NCBI RefSeq assembly: GCF_017315705.1
Contig: NZ_JAFLRF010000018.1
Span: forward strand, 762 to 64,761
Reading direction: 5' to 3'
Length of the DNA stretch: 64,000 nt
Source: Trinickia mobilis
GTDB taxonomy: Bacteria; Pseudomonadota; Gammaproteobacteria; Burkholderiales; Burkholderiaceae
Each line of letters begins with the position of its first letter. The first letter of the stretch is position 1. This document shows, one piece after another, positions 54,493-63,169 of this stretch. The notes under the pieces are model-generated. The model saw only the letters and a list, made by a program, of their open reading frames with translations. It made no database searches and was not told where the DNA came from. Made by a program: the position numbers and the translations under genes.

Positions 54493-54518
54493 ATAAAGTG
54501 TCATATAAGACACTTTAT
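54493..54518. promoter_or_regulatory. Operator palindrome of the second hipB-like gene
   Basis: ATAAAGTGTC and GACACTTTAT are perfect 10-bp arms around ATATAA. The site lies about 110 bases before the hipB-like start in an AT-rich patch. A weaker relative (GTGT, then ATAAGATGC) follows at about 54571-54589. It is a likely autoregulatory site, different in sequence from the hipBA operator at 17956-18025. Confidence 0.6.
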
Positions 54519-54628
54519 ATGGAAAATGTCGATTAAAGTTCAATATGCGATACGTAATTTTTGGTCGACAGTGTGCCCTATAAGATGCAATATCGGCCTG
54601 ATTGCACTTAACGTATCGCAGGTGGCAC

Positions 54629-54961
54629 ATGAACCTCTTTGAGCTAGGGGAAACGTTTCGCCTCGCCCGGATTGCCGCAAACAAGACTCAGCAGCAGGTT
54701 GCGGAGCAGAGCGGCATCACTCGCGCGCGGATTAGCCGCTTTGAGACCGGGCTGCTTCCGGAACTCGGCACAGTAAAGCTGCTGAGTCTCTTCGAGGCAG
54801 TGGGGCTCGAGCTTATTGCTCGCCCAATCGGCCATGGGCGTACGCTCGACGACGTTCTGACCGAGCAGCGAACGCCTGCTGTTTCCGTAGAGGAAACCCG
54901 GCGGCGCGTCCGGCTCCCGCGTTCTGAGGCCAGTGTCAAGACCACTGGAAAAGGCGAATAG
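54629..54961 (+). CDS. HipB-like XRE-family antitoxin, second copy
   Basis: A 110-residue protein from the ATG at 54629, after AGGTGG; an upstream in-frame codon adds nine residues. Helix-turn-helix at about residues 6-62 (LGETFRLARIAANKTQQQVAEQSGITRARISRFETGLLPELGTVKLLSLFEAVGLEL), followed by a charged tail (TLDDVLTEQRTPAVSVEETRRRVRLPRSEASVKTTGKGE). The next ORF, three bases on, is the N-terminal part of HipA only. The antitoxin may thus be an orphan left after toxin loss. It is not closely similar to the HipB at 18035. Confidence 0.82.
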   Translation: MNLFELGETFRLARIAANKTQQQVAEQSGITRARISRFETGLLPELGTVKLLSLFEAVGLELIARPIGHGRTLDDVLTEQRTPAVSVEETRRRVRLPRSEASVKTTGKGE

Positions 54962-54964
54962 CTC

Positions 54965-55213
54965 ATGGCCGTACTCGACATCTACTGCAATTCAACGTTG
55001 GTTGGGACCCTGACGGAAGAGGCACAAAGTGGCGTCTTCACCTATCTGCCCGGTACGTCGACGGCCGACGTCGTCTCGCTGCTCATGCCGGTACGAAACG
55101 GCTCCTACATGTGGCCTGGAGGCATCATGCCTTCGTTTCAGATGAATCTGCCGGAAGGCTTCAAGAAGGACCTCATCCGTCAAGGCGCAAGGCCTCGAGG
55201 ACATCAAGCCTGA
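54965..55213 (+). pseudogene. Truncated HipA-like toxin, N-terminal subdomain only
   Basis: Only 82 codons. It has the start of the HipA N-terminal subdomain (MAVLDIYCNSTLVGTLTEEAQSGVFTYLPGTSTADVVSLLMPVRNGSYMWPGGIMPSFQMNLPEGFKKDLIRQ) and then leaves the family. The kinase core and catalytic DGHxKN are absent. In another frame the sequence continues as LEDIKPDAKPGKGVPAPLREKAG...NPYVDPDGPYGHKSR to a stop at 55348, which I cannot assign. No active toxin is made. The rest of the 297-base gap to 55510 holds only the promoter of the next gene. Confidence 0.75.
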
Positions 55214-55510
55214 TGCGAAGCCCGGAAAGGGTGTGCCCGCGCCTTTGCGAGAGAAGGCGGGGCTGTCCGACACGCGTTCGGACACTAGGCGAAAAGCCGA
55301 TAACCCGTATGTCGACCCGGACGGACCATATGGTCACAAGTCGCGATGACTGGGCGTAGCGCTTCCACTTCCGGCTCGCGCCTCACACCGCGGAATTCCG
55401 CTGAAGACTGTCAAAGTTCGATGCTAGAGTTTCGCGTTCCGTCTGCGTCAGACGCGGCAGACCTCGAACAAGCGCCTGCGTTTTTTCTGTGAAGGAGAGG
55501 GAGTAATTCG

Positions 55511-56584
55511 ATGAGCGGACGATTCAATCCGGCGCTGACCGCGCTGCTGGCCGCCGCGCTCTTCGGCGCGACCACGCCCCTCGCGCGCGTGCTGCTCGGA
55601 ACGCTCTCGCCCTTTATGGTCGCGGGGCTGTTCTACGTGGGAAGCGGCGTCGGCCTTGCCGCATGCCTGTTCTTCAAGCGGGCGCTGCGGGCGATGGCTT
55701 CCGGCTCGTCCTCCGATCAGCACGAAGGCCGTATCGCCGCGTCCGAAGTGCCGTGGCTGCTCGGCGCGATCGCGGCGGGCGGCGTCGCCGGGCCCGCGCT
55801 TCTGATGCTCGGCCTCGCCACCACGCCGGCGGCAACCGCGTCGCTGCTGTTGAATCTCGAAGGCGTGCTCACCGCCGTGATCGCATGGGTGGTGTTTCGC
55901 GAGAACGTCGATTTGCAGGTGTTCCTCGGGATGGTTGCGATCGTCGCCGGCGGCGTGCTGCTTTCGCAGCATCCGGGCGCGGCGGGCGTGCCGCTTGGGG
56001 CGCTCTTGATTGCCGGCGCGTGCCTGTGCTGGGCGGTCGACAACAACCTCACGCGCAAAGTCTCGACCAACGATGCGATGGTGATCGCGTGCCTGAAGGG
56101 CCTGATTGCGGGGCCGGTGAATCTTGCGATCGGGCTTGCGCTCGGCGCGCATTTCCCTTCTCTCGCCAAGACGGCTGCCGCGATGACGACGGGCTTCGCC
56201 GGCTACGGCGCGAGCCTCGTGCTGTTCGTCGTCGCGCTGCGCAATCTCGGCACGGCGCGCACCGGCGCCTACTTTTCGGTCGCGCCGCTGTTCGGGGTGG
56301 CGCTGTCGCTGTTGATTTGGCCGGAGTGGCCGTCCGCGCTGTTCTGGGCCGCCGCCGCGCTAATGGCCGTGGGCATCTGGCTTCACATCCGCGAGCGTCA
56401 CGAACACGCGCACGCGCACGAGGCGCTCGGACATACGCATCGGCACCGGCACGACGAACACCATCAGCACACGCACGACTTTCCCTATGCCGGCGACGAG
56501 CCGCACGCCCATCCGCATGTCCATGCGCGCATCACGCACACGCACGCGCACTTTCCGGATATCCATCACCGCCATTCACATTGA
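55511..56584 (+). CDS. EamA/DMT-superfamily transporter with histidine-rich C-terminal tail
   Basis: A 357-residue protein with ten predicted helices in two EamA repeats (about 5-145 and 155-295; LEGVLTAVIAWVVFRENVDLQVFLGMVAIVAGGVLL). After the last helix come about 60 residues with more than 20 histidines (HEHAHAHEALGHTHRHRHDEHHQHTHDF, HAHPHVHARITHTHAHF and a terminal HHRHSH). Such tails bind Ni, Co or Zn in cation transporters. In an EamA protein this suggests metal export or metal-gated activity, which is inference. GGAGAGGG precedes the ATG. Confidence 0.88.
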   Translation: MSGRFNPALTALLAAALFGATTPLARVLLGTLSPFMVAGLFYVGSGVGLAACLFFKRALRAMASGSSSDQHEGRIAASEVPWLLGAIAAGGVAGPALLMLGLATTPAATASLLLNLEGVLTAVIAWVVFRENVDLQVFLGMVAIVAGGVLLSQHPGAAGVPLGALLIAGACLCWAVDNNLTRKVSTNDAMVIACLKGLIAGPVNLAIGLALGAHFPSLAKTAAAMTTGFAGYGASLVLFVVALRNLGTARTGAYFSVAPLFGVALSLLIWPEWPSALFWAAAALMAVGIWLHIRERHEHAHAHEALGHTHRHRHDEHHQHTHDFPYAGDEPHAHPHVHARITHTHAHFPDIHHRHSH

Positions 56585-57068
56585 GGCGCGCCGCGCGGGC
56601 GGCGCGCAGCCCTTCCGAAATGCCGGCCTCTTCGATCGAGAAATAGACAAGCCATGACGGGCGCCGCCGGGACCAGGCCTGCACCATCGCGTTTATCGCC
56701 GAGCGGAGTCTGGGCAGGCTTGACATGGTCAGTCAGTCTGTATGGGGGAATGGACTGATGGCACGCGCTGTCAGGCAATGATGGTAAAGAGCGGGAAATG
56801 AGTCGTAAAGCGCAAATTAAATCGGCTATCCGTATTTGGCGGTTGGTACCGGCGTGCCGCAAAAGTCGGGTCCGCTAACCATGCGTCGCTCGGCGGACGC
56901 GTTTCGACCCCTCCTGGCCGCTGATATTTCACAAACGAAGGGCAGCTCACTCAAACTAGACCGGTCATTCCGGCAAGTCCTGTCGCCGACCAGACGTCGG
57001 CATATTTGCATTTTGTAGCCGGCAGGACGTTCGCAACGGTGAATATGGAAGAGGACCGGCCTAATGGG
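56585..57068. other. Intergenic stretch between convergent genes
   Basis: A gap of 484 bases between the EamA gene (+) and the lipoprotein gene (-). No supported ORF, RNA or repeat was found. A relic is possible around 56600-56720 (GC-rich, open on the minus strand) but nothing identifiable. Confidence 0.4.
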
Positions 57069-57461
57069 TCAATTGAAGATACCGGTCTTTTGCGACACCG
57101 CCGACTCGCTCATCGAATAGCGCTTCACGATGTTATTGGTATCGAACAGCACGACCAACTCCTTCTTCTGGCCGCTGGCACTCGATCCGAGCAAGTTGAT
57201 GACCGGAATGTAATTCACGGCATCGCCATGCATCTTGGTCAACTCGTAATGCCATATTTCCAGGCCACCGTCCGTAAATTCGGTCTTCATCGGCGAGCCG
57301 AACATGTTACGGATCTCGTCCTTCGTCGTTTTGCCTTGGACGATCTTGGTGGAAACGGTGGCCTCCGTTTCCGAGCGCAGCGAATCGTTACCCGTACCGG
57401 CGCAACCGGCTAGCGTGAGGACGCCTGCAACGATAGCAGCAGCAACTGCGAGTTTCTTCAT
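57069..57461 (-). CDS. SmpA/OmlA-like (BamE-type) lipoprotein
   Basis: A 130-residue lipoprotein with a lipobox at residues 17-20 (TLAGC) after MKKLAVAAAIVAGVL. The mature part has the BamE/SmpA-like pattern VQGKTTKDEIRNMFGSPMKTEFTDGGLEIWHYEL, then a linker and KKELVVLFDTNNIVKRYSMSES. It is probably an outer-membrane or periplasmic-face lipoprotein of the SmpA/OmlA superfamily, but not the housekeeping BamE, which has different flanking sequence. GAGGGAAC precedes the ATG. Confidence 0.83.
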   Translation of the reverse strand: MKKLAVAAAIVAGVLTLAGCAGTGNDSLRSETEATVSTKIVQGKTTKDEIRNMFGSPMKTEFTDGGLEIWHYELTKMHGDAVNYIPVINLLGSSASGQKKELVVLFDTNNIVKRYSMSESAVSQKTGIFN

Positions 57462-57731
57462 GTTCCCTCGTAGACGTTGGTAAATTCTTGAGCACGACGA
57501 ATCGCGAACCGCTGTTATTGGGCGGTCTCTTTACTATCGGCTATACAACGCGAAACTTTAGGGAACTCCGACAGTACGAAGGTCGGGTCGCGCTTGGCGG
57601 ATTCAACCGCTGAATACGGATACCCATTCAATCAAGGCATGCCTACGTCAACAGGTAGCCGCGGCCTGGCGCGGCTGCGTCGGGCACCTCCTTGCCGCAC
57701 AACTCGAGCAGAGACCGCTTGGTATTGCGCC

Positions 57732-60083
57732 TCATCGCATCCAGCGCGAGGTGGTGGGGAGCGCAACGGCCGCGGGCGGCGCCGACTTGTGCAGCAGCAC
57801 CGGAATCGACTTCGAGGTCGGCGTATTGCACACGTCGCCGACGCTCGAAAGCGGCACGAGCGGATTCGTCTCCGGGTAGTACGAGCCGATGCAGCCGCGC
57901 GGAATGTCGTATTCGACGAGCAGGAACGAATCGGCGCGGCGTTCGATACCGTCGTCCCACACCGTCGTCATGTCGACCCAGTCGCCGTGCTCGAAGCCGA
58001 GCATCTGCAGATCCGCGGCGTTGATGAACACGACGCGGCGCTGGCCGAACACGCCGCGATAGCGGTCGTCGAGCGCGTAGATCGTCGTGTTGTATTGGTC
58101 GTGCGAGCGGGTCGTCATCAGTGTCATCAAGCGTTCGCCGTGCTGTTTTTTCGCGCGGCGAATGGGCGTGTCTGCTTCGATCCCGTGCACGACGAAGTTC
58201 GCGCGGCCGGTGTCGGTCTTCCAGTCGCGCTCGCGCGAAGCGACGCGCAGATGAAAACCGCCCGGATGTCCGATGCGTTCGTTGTAGTTGTCGAAGCCGT
58301 CGATGACTTGCTCGATCGCATCGCGCACGCGCGAGTAGTCGCGCGCGTAATGGAGCCAGTCGACCTTGCTGCTGCCGAGCGTGGCGTGCGCGAGGTTCGC
58401 GACGATCGCCGTTTCCGACATCAGGTTCTTCGACGCGGGACTATTCATGCCGTACGAGACGTGCACCATGCTCATCGAGTCCTCGACGGTCACGCCTTGC
58501 GCGACGCCGCCTTGGAGATCGATTTCGGTGCGGCCGAGCGTCGGCAGGATCAGCGCGTCCTTGCCGTGAACCAGATGGCTGCGGTTGAGCTTGGTCGTGA
58601 TGTGCACGGTCAGGTCGCACGCGCGCAACGCCTCCCAGGTGCGGGGCGTGTCCGGCGTCGCGATCGAGAAATTGCCGCCCAGGCCGATGAACACCTTGAG
58701 ATGGCCTTCGAGCATCGCTTCGATCGTTTCGACCACGTCGTAGCCGTGCTCGCGCGGCGGCTCGAAATCGAACACCTGGCCGAGACGGTCGAGAAACGCT
58801 TGCGCCGGTTTTTCCTCGATGCCGACCGTGCGGTTGCCCTGCACGTTCGAGTGGCCGCGCACCGGGCACAGGCCCGCGCCTTCGCGGCCGATATTGCCGC
58901 GCATCATCATCAGGTTCGACAGCATGTGCACGGTCTGCACCGAGTTCTTGTGCTGCGTGATGCCCATGCCCCAGGTGGCGATCACGCGACGGCCCGCGGC
59001 GTAGATGCGCGCGAGGCCTTCGATGTCTTCGCGCGCGACGCCCGATTCCGCTTCGAGCGCCGGCCAGCTTTCCGCGCGCAAGTCCGCGGCGAACGCTTCG
59101 AAGCCCGAGGTGTGCTCGTCGATGAAGGCGACGTCGAGTATCCGTTCGCGGCCGGCTTCGAGCGCTTGATCGTCGAGTTCGAGCACGCGCTTGGCGACGC
59201 CCTTGAGCAGCGCGAAATCGCCGCCGAGCTTCGGCTGAATGAACGTGGTCGCGATCTTCGTGCTCGACATCGTCAGCATTTCGACCGGATGCTGCGGGCT
59301 GGCAAAGCGTTCGAGGCCGCGCTCCTTCAGCGGGTTGATCGAGACGATCGACGCGCCGCGCTTCGCGCATTCGCGCAGTTCGCCGAGCATGCGCGGGTGG
59401 TTCGTGGCCGGGTTCTGGCCGAAGATCAGGATCGTGTCGGCGTGCTCGAAGTCGTCGAGCGTGACCGTGCCCTTGCCGATGCCGACGGTCGCCGGCAAGC
59501 CGCGGCTCGTCGCCTCGTGGCACATGTTCGAGCAGTCGGGAAAGTTGTTCGTGCCGTACATCCGCACGAAAAGCTGGTACAGGAACGCGGCTTCGTTGCT
59601 TGCGCGGCCCGAGGTATAGAAGGCGGCGCGATCGGGATCGTCGAGCGCCTTCAAGTGCTTCGCGATCAGTTGGAACGCGTCGTCCCAGGCGATCGGCCGG
59701 TACGTGCCGGTGAGCGCGTCGTAGCGCATCGGGTCCGTCAGGCGGCCGTGCTGTTCGAGTTCGTAGTCGCTCTGCTTCATCAGCGCTTCGACCGTGTGCT
59801 CGGCGAAAAAGGCCGGCGTCACGCGCTTGGTGGTCGCTTCGGCGGCGACCGCCTTGACGCCGTTCTCGCAGAACTCGAACGTCGACGCGTGGTTGCGGTC
59901 GGGCCACGCGCAGCCGGGGCAATCGAAGCCGTCGGGCTGGTTTTGCTTGAGCAGCGTCTTGTAGTTGCCGCCCGCGACCCGCTCCTTGATGAGATTGATC
60001 GCGACGTACTTGAGCGCGCCCCAGCCCGCGGCGGGCTGGTTGTAGGGCTCGATGCGTCCTTGCGGCTTGCGGGGCTTTTCCAT
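57732..60083 (-). CDS. FdhF/YdeP-family molybdopterin oxidoreductase
   Basis: About 783 residues from the ATG at 60083 (MEKPRKPQGRIEPYNQPAAGWGALKYVAINL); the open frame upstream is unsupported. The YdeP-type features are the N-terminal DCPGCAWPD, DCSNMCHEATSRGL, GQNPATNHPRML, LMMMRGNIGREGAGLCPVRGHSNVQGNRT and the late LMTTRSHDQYNTTIYALDDRYRGV (MGD-binding domain). Unlike true formate dehydrogenases it lacks a complete N-terminal 4Fe-4S cysteine set, as usual in this family. Its substrate is unknown; E. coli YdeP is linked to acid resistance. It is divergent from a MocR regulator. Confidence 0.9.
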   Translation of the reverse strand: MEKPRKPQGRIEPYNQPAAGWGALKYVAINLIKERVAGGNYKTLLKQNQPDGFDCPGCAWPDRNHASTFEFCENGVKAVAAEATTKRVTPAFFAEHTVEALMKQSDYELEQHGRLTDPMRYDALTGTYRPIAWDDAFQLIAKHLKALDDPDRAAFYTSGRASNEAAFLYQLFVRMYGTNNFPDCSNMCHEATSRGLPATVGIGKGTVTLDDFEHADTILIFGQNPATNHPRMLGELRECAKRGASIVSINPLKERGLERFASPQHPVEMLTMSSTKIATTFIQPKLGGDFALLKGVAKRVLELDDQALEAGRERILDVAFIDEHTSGFEAFAADLRAESWPALEAESGVAREDIEGLARIYAAGRRVIATWGMGITQHKNSVQTVHMLSNLMMMRGNIGREGAGLCPVRGHSNVQGNRTVGIEEKPAQAFLDRLGQVFDFEPPREHGYDVVETIEAMLEGHLKVFIGLGGNFSIATPDTPRTWEALRACDLTVHITTKLNRSHLVHGKDALILPTLGRTEIDLQGGVAQGVTVEDSMSMVHVSYGMNSPASKNLMSETAIVANLAHATLGSSKVDWLHYARDYSRVRDAIEQVIDGFDNYNERIGHPGGFHLRVASRERDWKTDTGRANFVVHGIEADTPIRRAKKQHGERLMTLMTTRSHDQYNTTIYALDDRYRGVFGQRRVVFINAADLQMLGFEHGDWVDMTTVWDDGIERRADSFLLVEYDIPRGCIGSYYPETNPLVPLSSVGDVCNTPTSKSIPVLLHKSAPPAAVALPTTSRWMR

Positions 60084-60305
60084 GATGTCTGTTCCGAAAC
60101 TTCGCGCTGCGATGCACTTGACGCGGGGCATGAAGGCTTGGCGCGATCGATGACGGAAGGTTAAGCGCCTTGGGCTTCGCGTTGAGCACACACATCCGCA
60201 GCGCAGAAAAGAGTACAGTTCTGGTCACGCTAACCGGCAGCGACAACTGTGCTCTTGAAGCTTGCAATTGGCTGTCGGTGGCGAGACCGCAAACTGGGGA
60301 ACAGG

Positions 60306-61730
60306 GTGAAGCTTTACGAAAAGCTTGCGAAGGAAATCGAAGACCTGATCTCGCAGGGCGTGTTTCGCCACGGCGATCGCATCCCTTCCATCCGGCAGAC
60401 GAGCCAGCATCGGCAGATCAGCATCACGACGGTGCTGCACGCGTATCTGCTGCTCGAAAGCAAGGGCATCGTCGAAAGCCGTCCGCAGTCCGGTTTTTTC
60501 GTGAGGCTGCCCGCCGGCGCCGGCGGCCGGGTCGAGAACGCGCTGCGCACGTCGAAGCCGATTGCCGTCTCGGCGCAGGTCGACGTGAGCCGGCTCGTGC
60601 TTTCGACCTTGCGCTCGATCCGCAGCGGCTCGGCGATACCGCTCGGCTCGCCTTATCCCGATCCGAAGCTTTTTCCGTCCGACAAGATCAGCCGCTACGG
60701 TTCCGCGATCGTGCGCCGCAAGTCGCAATGGGGCGTCACCGACGAACTGCCGCCCGGCAACCCGGAATTGATCCGGCAAATCGCGCGTCGCTATTTGGAA
60801 AACGGCGAGCCGGTCGATCCCAACGAGATCGTCGTCACGGTCGGCGCGACCGAGGCGATCAATCTCTGCCTGCAGGCGGTCGCGAAACCGGGGGACACGG
60901 TGGCGGTCGAGTCGCCGACGTACTACGCGATGCTGCATGCGATCGAACGTATGGGCATGCGCGCGATCGAGGTCGCGACGCATCCGGACGAGGGCATCGA
61001 TCTCGGCGCACTCGCGGCGATCCTGGACAAGGCGCGCATCGCGGCCTGCATGGTGATGCCGAATTTCCAGAATCCGCTCGGGTTTCAAATGCCCGAGGAG
61101 AAGAAGCGCGAGCTGGTGGACCTGCTCGCGCGGCACAACGTGCCCGTCATCGAGAGCGATGTCTACCAGGAACTGTATTTCGGCGACTCGCATCCGCGCT
61201 CGTTGAAATCGTTCGACACGAACGGGCTCGTGCTGCACTGCGCGTCGTTTTCGAAGAGCCTGACCTCGGCCTACCGGATCGGCTGGGCGATGGCCGGGCG
61301 CTTTCACGAGCAGGTGGAAAAGCTCAAGTTCCTCAATACGCTGACCACACCCTCCGTTCCGCAGCTCGCCATCGCCGAGTACCTGAAGAACGACGGCTAC
61401 GAGCATCACTTGCGGCGCGTGCGCAAGGTGTACGCGCAGCAGGCGAACCTGATGACGGCCACCGTCAAGCGCTTCTTTCCCGAGGGCACGCGGACCTCGC
61501 ACCCGATGGGCGGCTACGTCCTCTGGGTAGAGCTGCCGCCGGCCGTCGACTCGATGAGGCTTTACCAACTCGCGCTCGAAAACGGCATCACGATCGGGCC
61601 GGGCTATATGTTCTCGGCGACGAACAGCTACCGCAATTTCATCCGCCTCAACTACAGCTACACGTGGTCGCCCGAAATCGAAGAGGCCTTGATCACGCTG
61701 GGCAAGCTCGTGACGGCGTGCATGCGCTGA
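60306..61730 (+). CDS. MocR-type regulator (GntR winged helix fused to aminotransferase domain)
   Basis: About 474 residues from the GTG at 60306 (VKLYEKLAKEIEDLISQGVFRHGDRIPSIRQTSQHRQISITTVLHAYLLLESKGIVESRPQSGFFV), preceded by GGGGAACAGG. The winged helix is at residues 1-70. A class I aminotransferase-like domain follows (about 110-474) with VTVGATEAINLCLQAV and the PLP lysine in ASFSKSLTSAYRIGWAMAG. MocR proteins usually regulate the adjacent divergent gene in response to PLP and an amine. Here that is the FdhF/YdeP gene, 222 bases away. Confidence 0.9.
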   Translation: MKLYEKLAKEIEDLISQGVFRHGDRIPSIRQTSQHRQISITTVLHAYLLLESKGIVESRPQSGFFVRLPAGAGGRVENALRTSKPIAVSAQVDVSRLVLSTLRSIRSGSAIPLGSPYPDPKLFPSDKISRYGSAIVRRKSQWGVTDELPPGNPELIRQIARRYLENGEPVDPNEIVVTVGATEAINLCLQAVAKPGDTVAVESPTYYAMLHAIERMGMRAIEVATHPDEGIDLGALAAILDKARIAACMVMPNFQNPLGFQMPEEKKRELVDLLARHNVPVIESDVYQELYFGDSHPRSLKSFDTNGLVLHCASFSKSLTSAYRIGWAMAGRFHEQVEKLKFLNTLTTPSVPQLAIAEYLKNDGYEHHLRRVRKVYAQQANLMTATVKRFFPEGTRTSHPMGGYVLWVELPPAVDSMRLYQLALENGITIGPGYMFSATNSYRNFIRLNYSYTWSPEIEEALITLGKLVTACMR

Positions 61731-62802
61731 CGGCGCCGATTCCCCGCTTCGGCGCTTCCCCGCTTCTGCGACGGATGTTCAGGCGCGACAGCAGCTGGTC
61801 CGACGCGTTCATCGCGAACGACGGCTTGCCGGGCAAGACGCACAGCACGTCGTCGCAGACCTCCTCGACGAAGCTGCGGCTCGCTCGCGATCGTTTGCCG
61901 AGTGCGGCGCTTTCGGTTTCCAGCGTCATATAGATGCCGCGGACCCGGCCGGCTTCGCTCAAGCCCGGCAGCGTCGCGCGCAGCGTATCGAGCTGCTGTT
62001 CGAGCCGCGCGAGATCGATGCGATGGTTCTTGTCGGTCCGGATCGGGCTCGTGCCGTGCGTGTACAGCAGCACGGTCGAGCCGTCCGCCGTGTATTGCGG
62101 CGCGATCGACATCTGCGCATCGGGCACCACGATGCTTCCGTTCGCGACGGCACCGCGCATCGTGACGACCTGGCACACCCGCGTTTCTATCGTCAAGCTC
62201 GTTTCCACGCCGGGGATGGTGCTCAGCACCTTGGGCGTGTTGACCCCGGCGCAGACGATGAGCTTTCCGGCCGTGATCAGCTGGTCGCCCGCGAAAAGGC
62301 GATAGCCCTGCCAGCAACGGCTGACATGCCTGATCGGGCCGCACCTTAGCAGGTCGCGATTCGCCTGGCGCAGCTTGGCGACGAGCTCGCGGCCGTCGAG
62401 CAACATGTGGGGGAACGAAAACACCTCTTTCAGGCGGTGTCCGCTCAAGAGCCCGGTCTTGACCGACGTCCGCGCATAGGGGACGTCGAGCGCGTCCCAG
62501 GTCTGGGTCCACCGGCTGCTGTCGTCCACAAAGCCGACATAGGATTCGGTCGAGCGGATACGGACGCCGAGCCGTCGAATCATGTTTTGCCAGCTCGGGT
62601 AGGTGTCGCGAAGCTGGCTCGTCAATTCGCGCTCGGCATAGAAGTGTCCGCGGTGCACGTAGAACGGCAGGCGGTGCGTCTGGCCGTCGCCGGCGTGCGA
62701 ATCGGGTTCGACACAGCAGACGTTCAAGCCGAGCGCGCGCATTCTGTCCAAAACGACCAGTGCCTGGATGCCGGTGCCGATGATGACGTAGTCGCAATTC
62801 AT
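61693..62802 (-). CDS. FAD-dependent oxidoreductase, D-amino-acid-oxidase fold
   Basis: A 369-residue protein starting MNCDYVIIGTGIQALVVLDRMRALGLNVCCVEPD, a modified FAD dinucleotide site (GTGIQALV instead of GxGxxG/A). AGKLIVCAGVNTPKVLSTIPGVE gives the DAO-family middle motif. The C-terminus has VCDDVLCVLPGKPSFAMNASDQLLSRLN, then a tail of low conservation. Its substrate is unknown. Its last 38 bases overlap the 3' end of the convergent MocR gene, so the C-terminal tail of one of the two is probably not conserved. Confidence 0.75.
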   Translation of the reverse strand: MNCDYVIIGTGIQALVVLDRMRALGLNVCCVEPDSHAGDGQTHRLPFYVHRGHFYAERELTSQLRDTYPSWQNMIRRLGVRIRSTESYVGFVDDSSRWTQTWDALDVPYARTSVKTGLLSGHRLKEVFSFPHMLLDGRELVAKLRQANRDLLRCGPIRHVSRCWQGYRLFAGDQLITAGKLIVCAGVNTPKVLSTIPGVETSLTIETRVCQVVTMRGAVANGSIVVPDAQMSIAPQYTADGSTVLLYTHGTSPIRTDKNHRIDLARLEQQLDTLRATLPGLSEAGRVRGIYMTLETESAALGKRSRASRSFVEEVCDDVLCVLPGKPSFAMNASDQLLSRLNIRRRSGEAPKRGIGAVSACTPSRACPA

Positions 62803-63169
62803 GATGTTTCCATCTCCTCTAGATATAGCGAAGCAAAGCCGTCCGCGGGATTGGGGCGGCTCGCGGTTTCGGTCTCATGCGAGCGATCACGAATCCATTC
62901 GCAATCGATTCGGATAACGAAGGATGTCGTTCTCGAGGTTGTCCTTCAGAGCTCGAGCCACATCGCGCGATGCGTCATGGCGACGGGTGGACTATAAAAG
63001 GACGCGCCGAATTAATCTGTTGGAAAAGTATGTCGCGCGGTTTCAATGCGCTCTTGGGGACAGGGCCTGTTATTGGCGTGAAATCGTACGGGCCGGAAAT
63101 TAGCCGGGAATGAGAGACCTGATGTATGCGACGGGAGATAAAGGCTTTCGGCTAGCTTGGCTTCGATGT
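62803..63169. other. Intergenic stretch, nothing recognised
   Basis: A gap of 367 bases between the FAD oxidoreductase and the depolymerase, both minus strand. It should hold the promoter of the oxidoreductase. No ORF, RNA or repeat was recognised. Confidence 0.4.
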
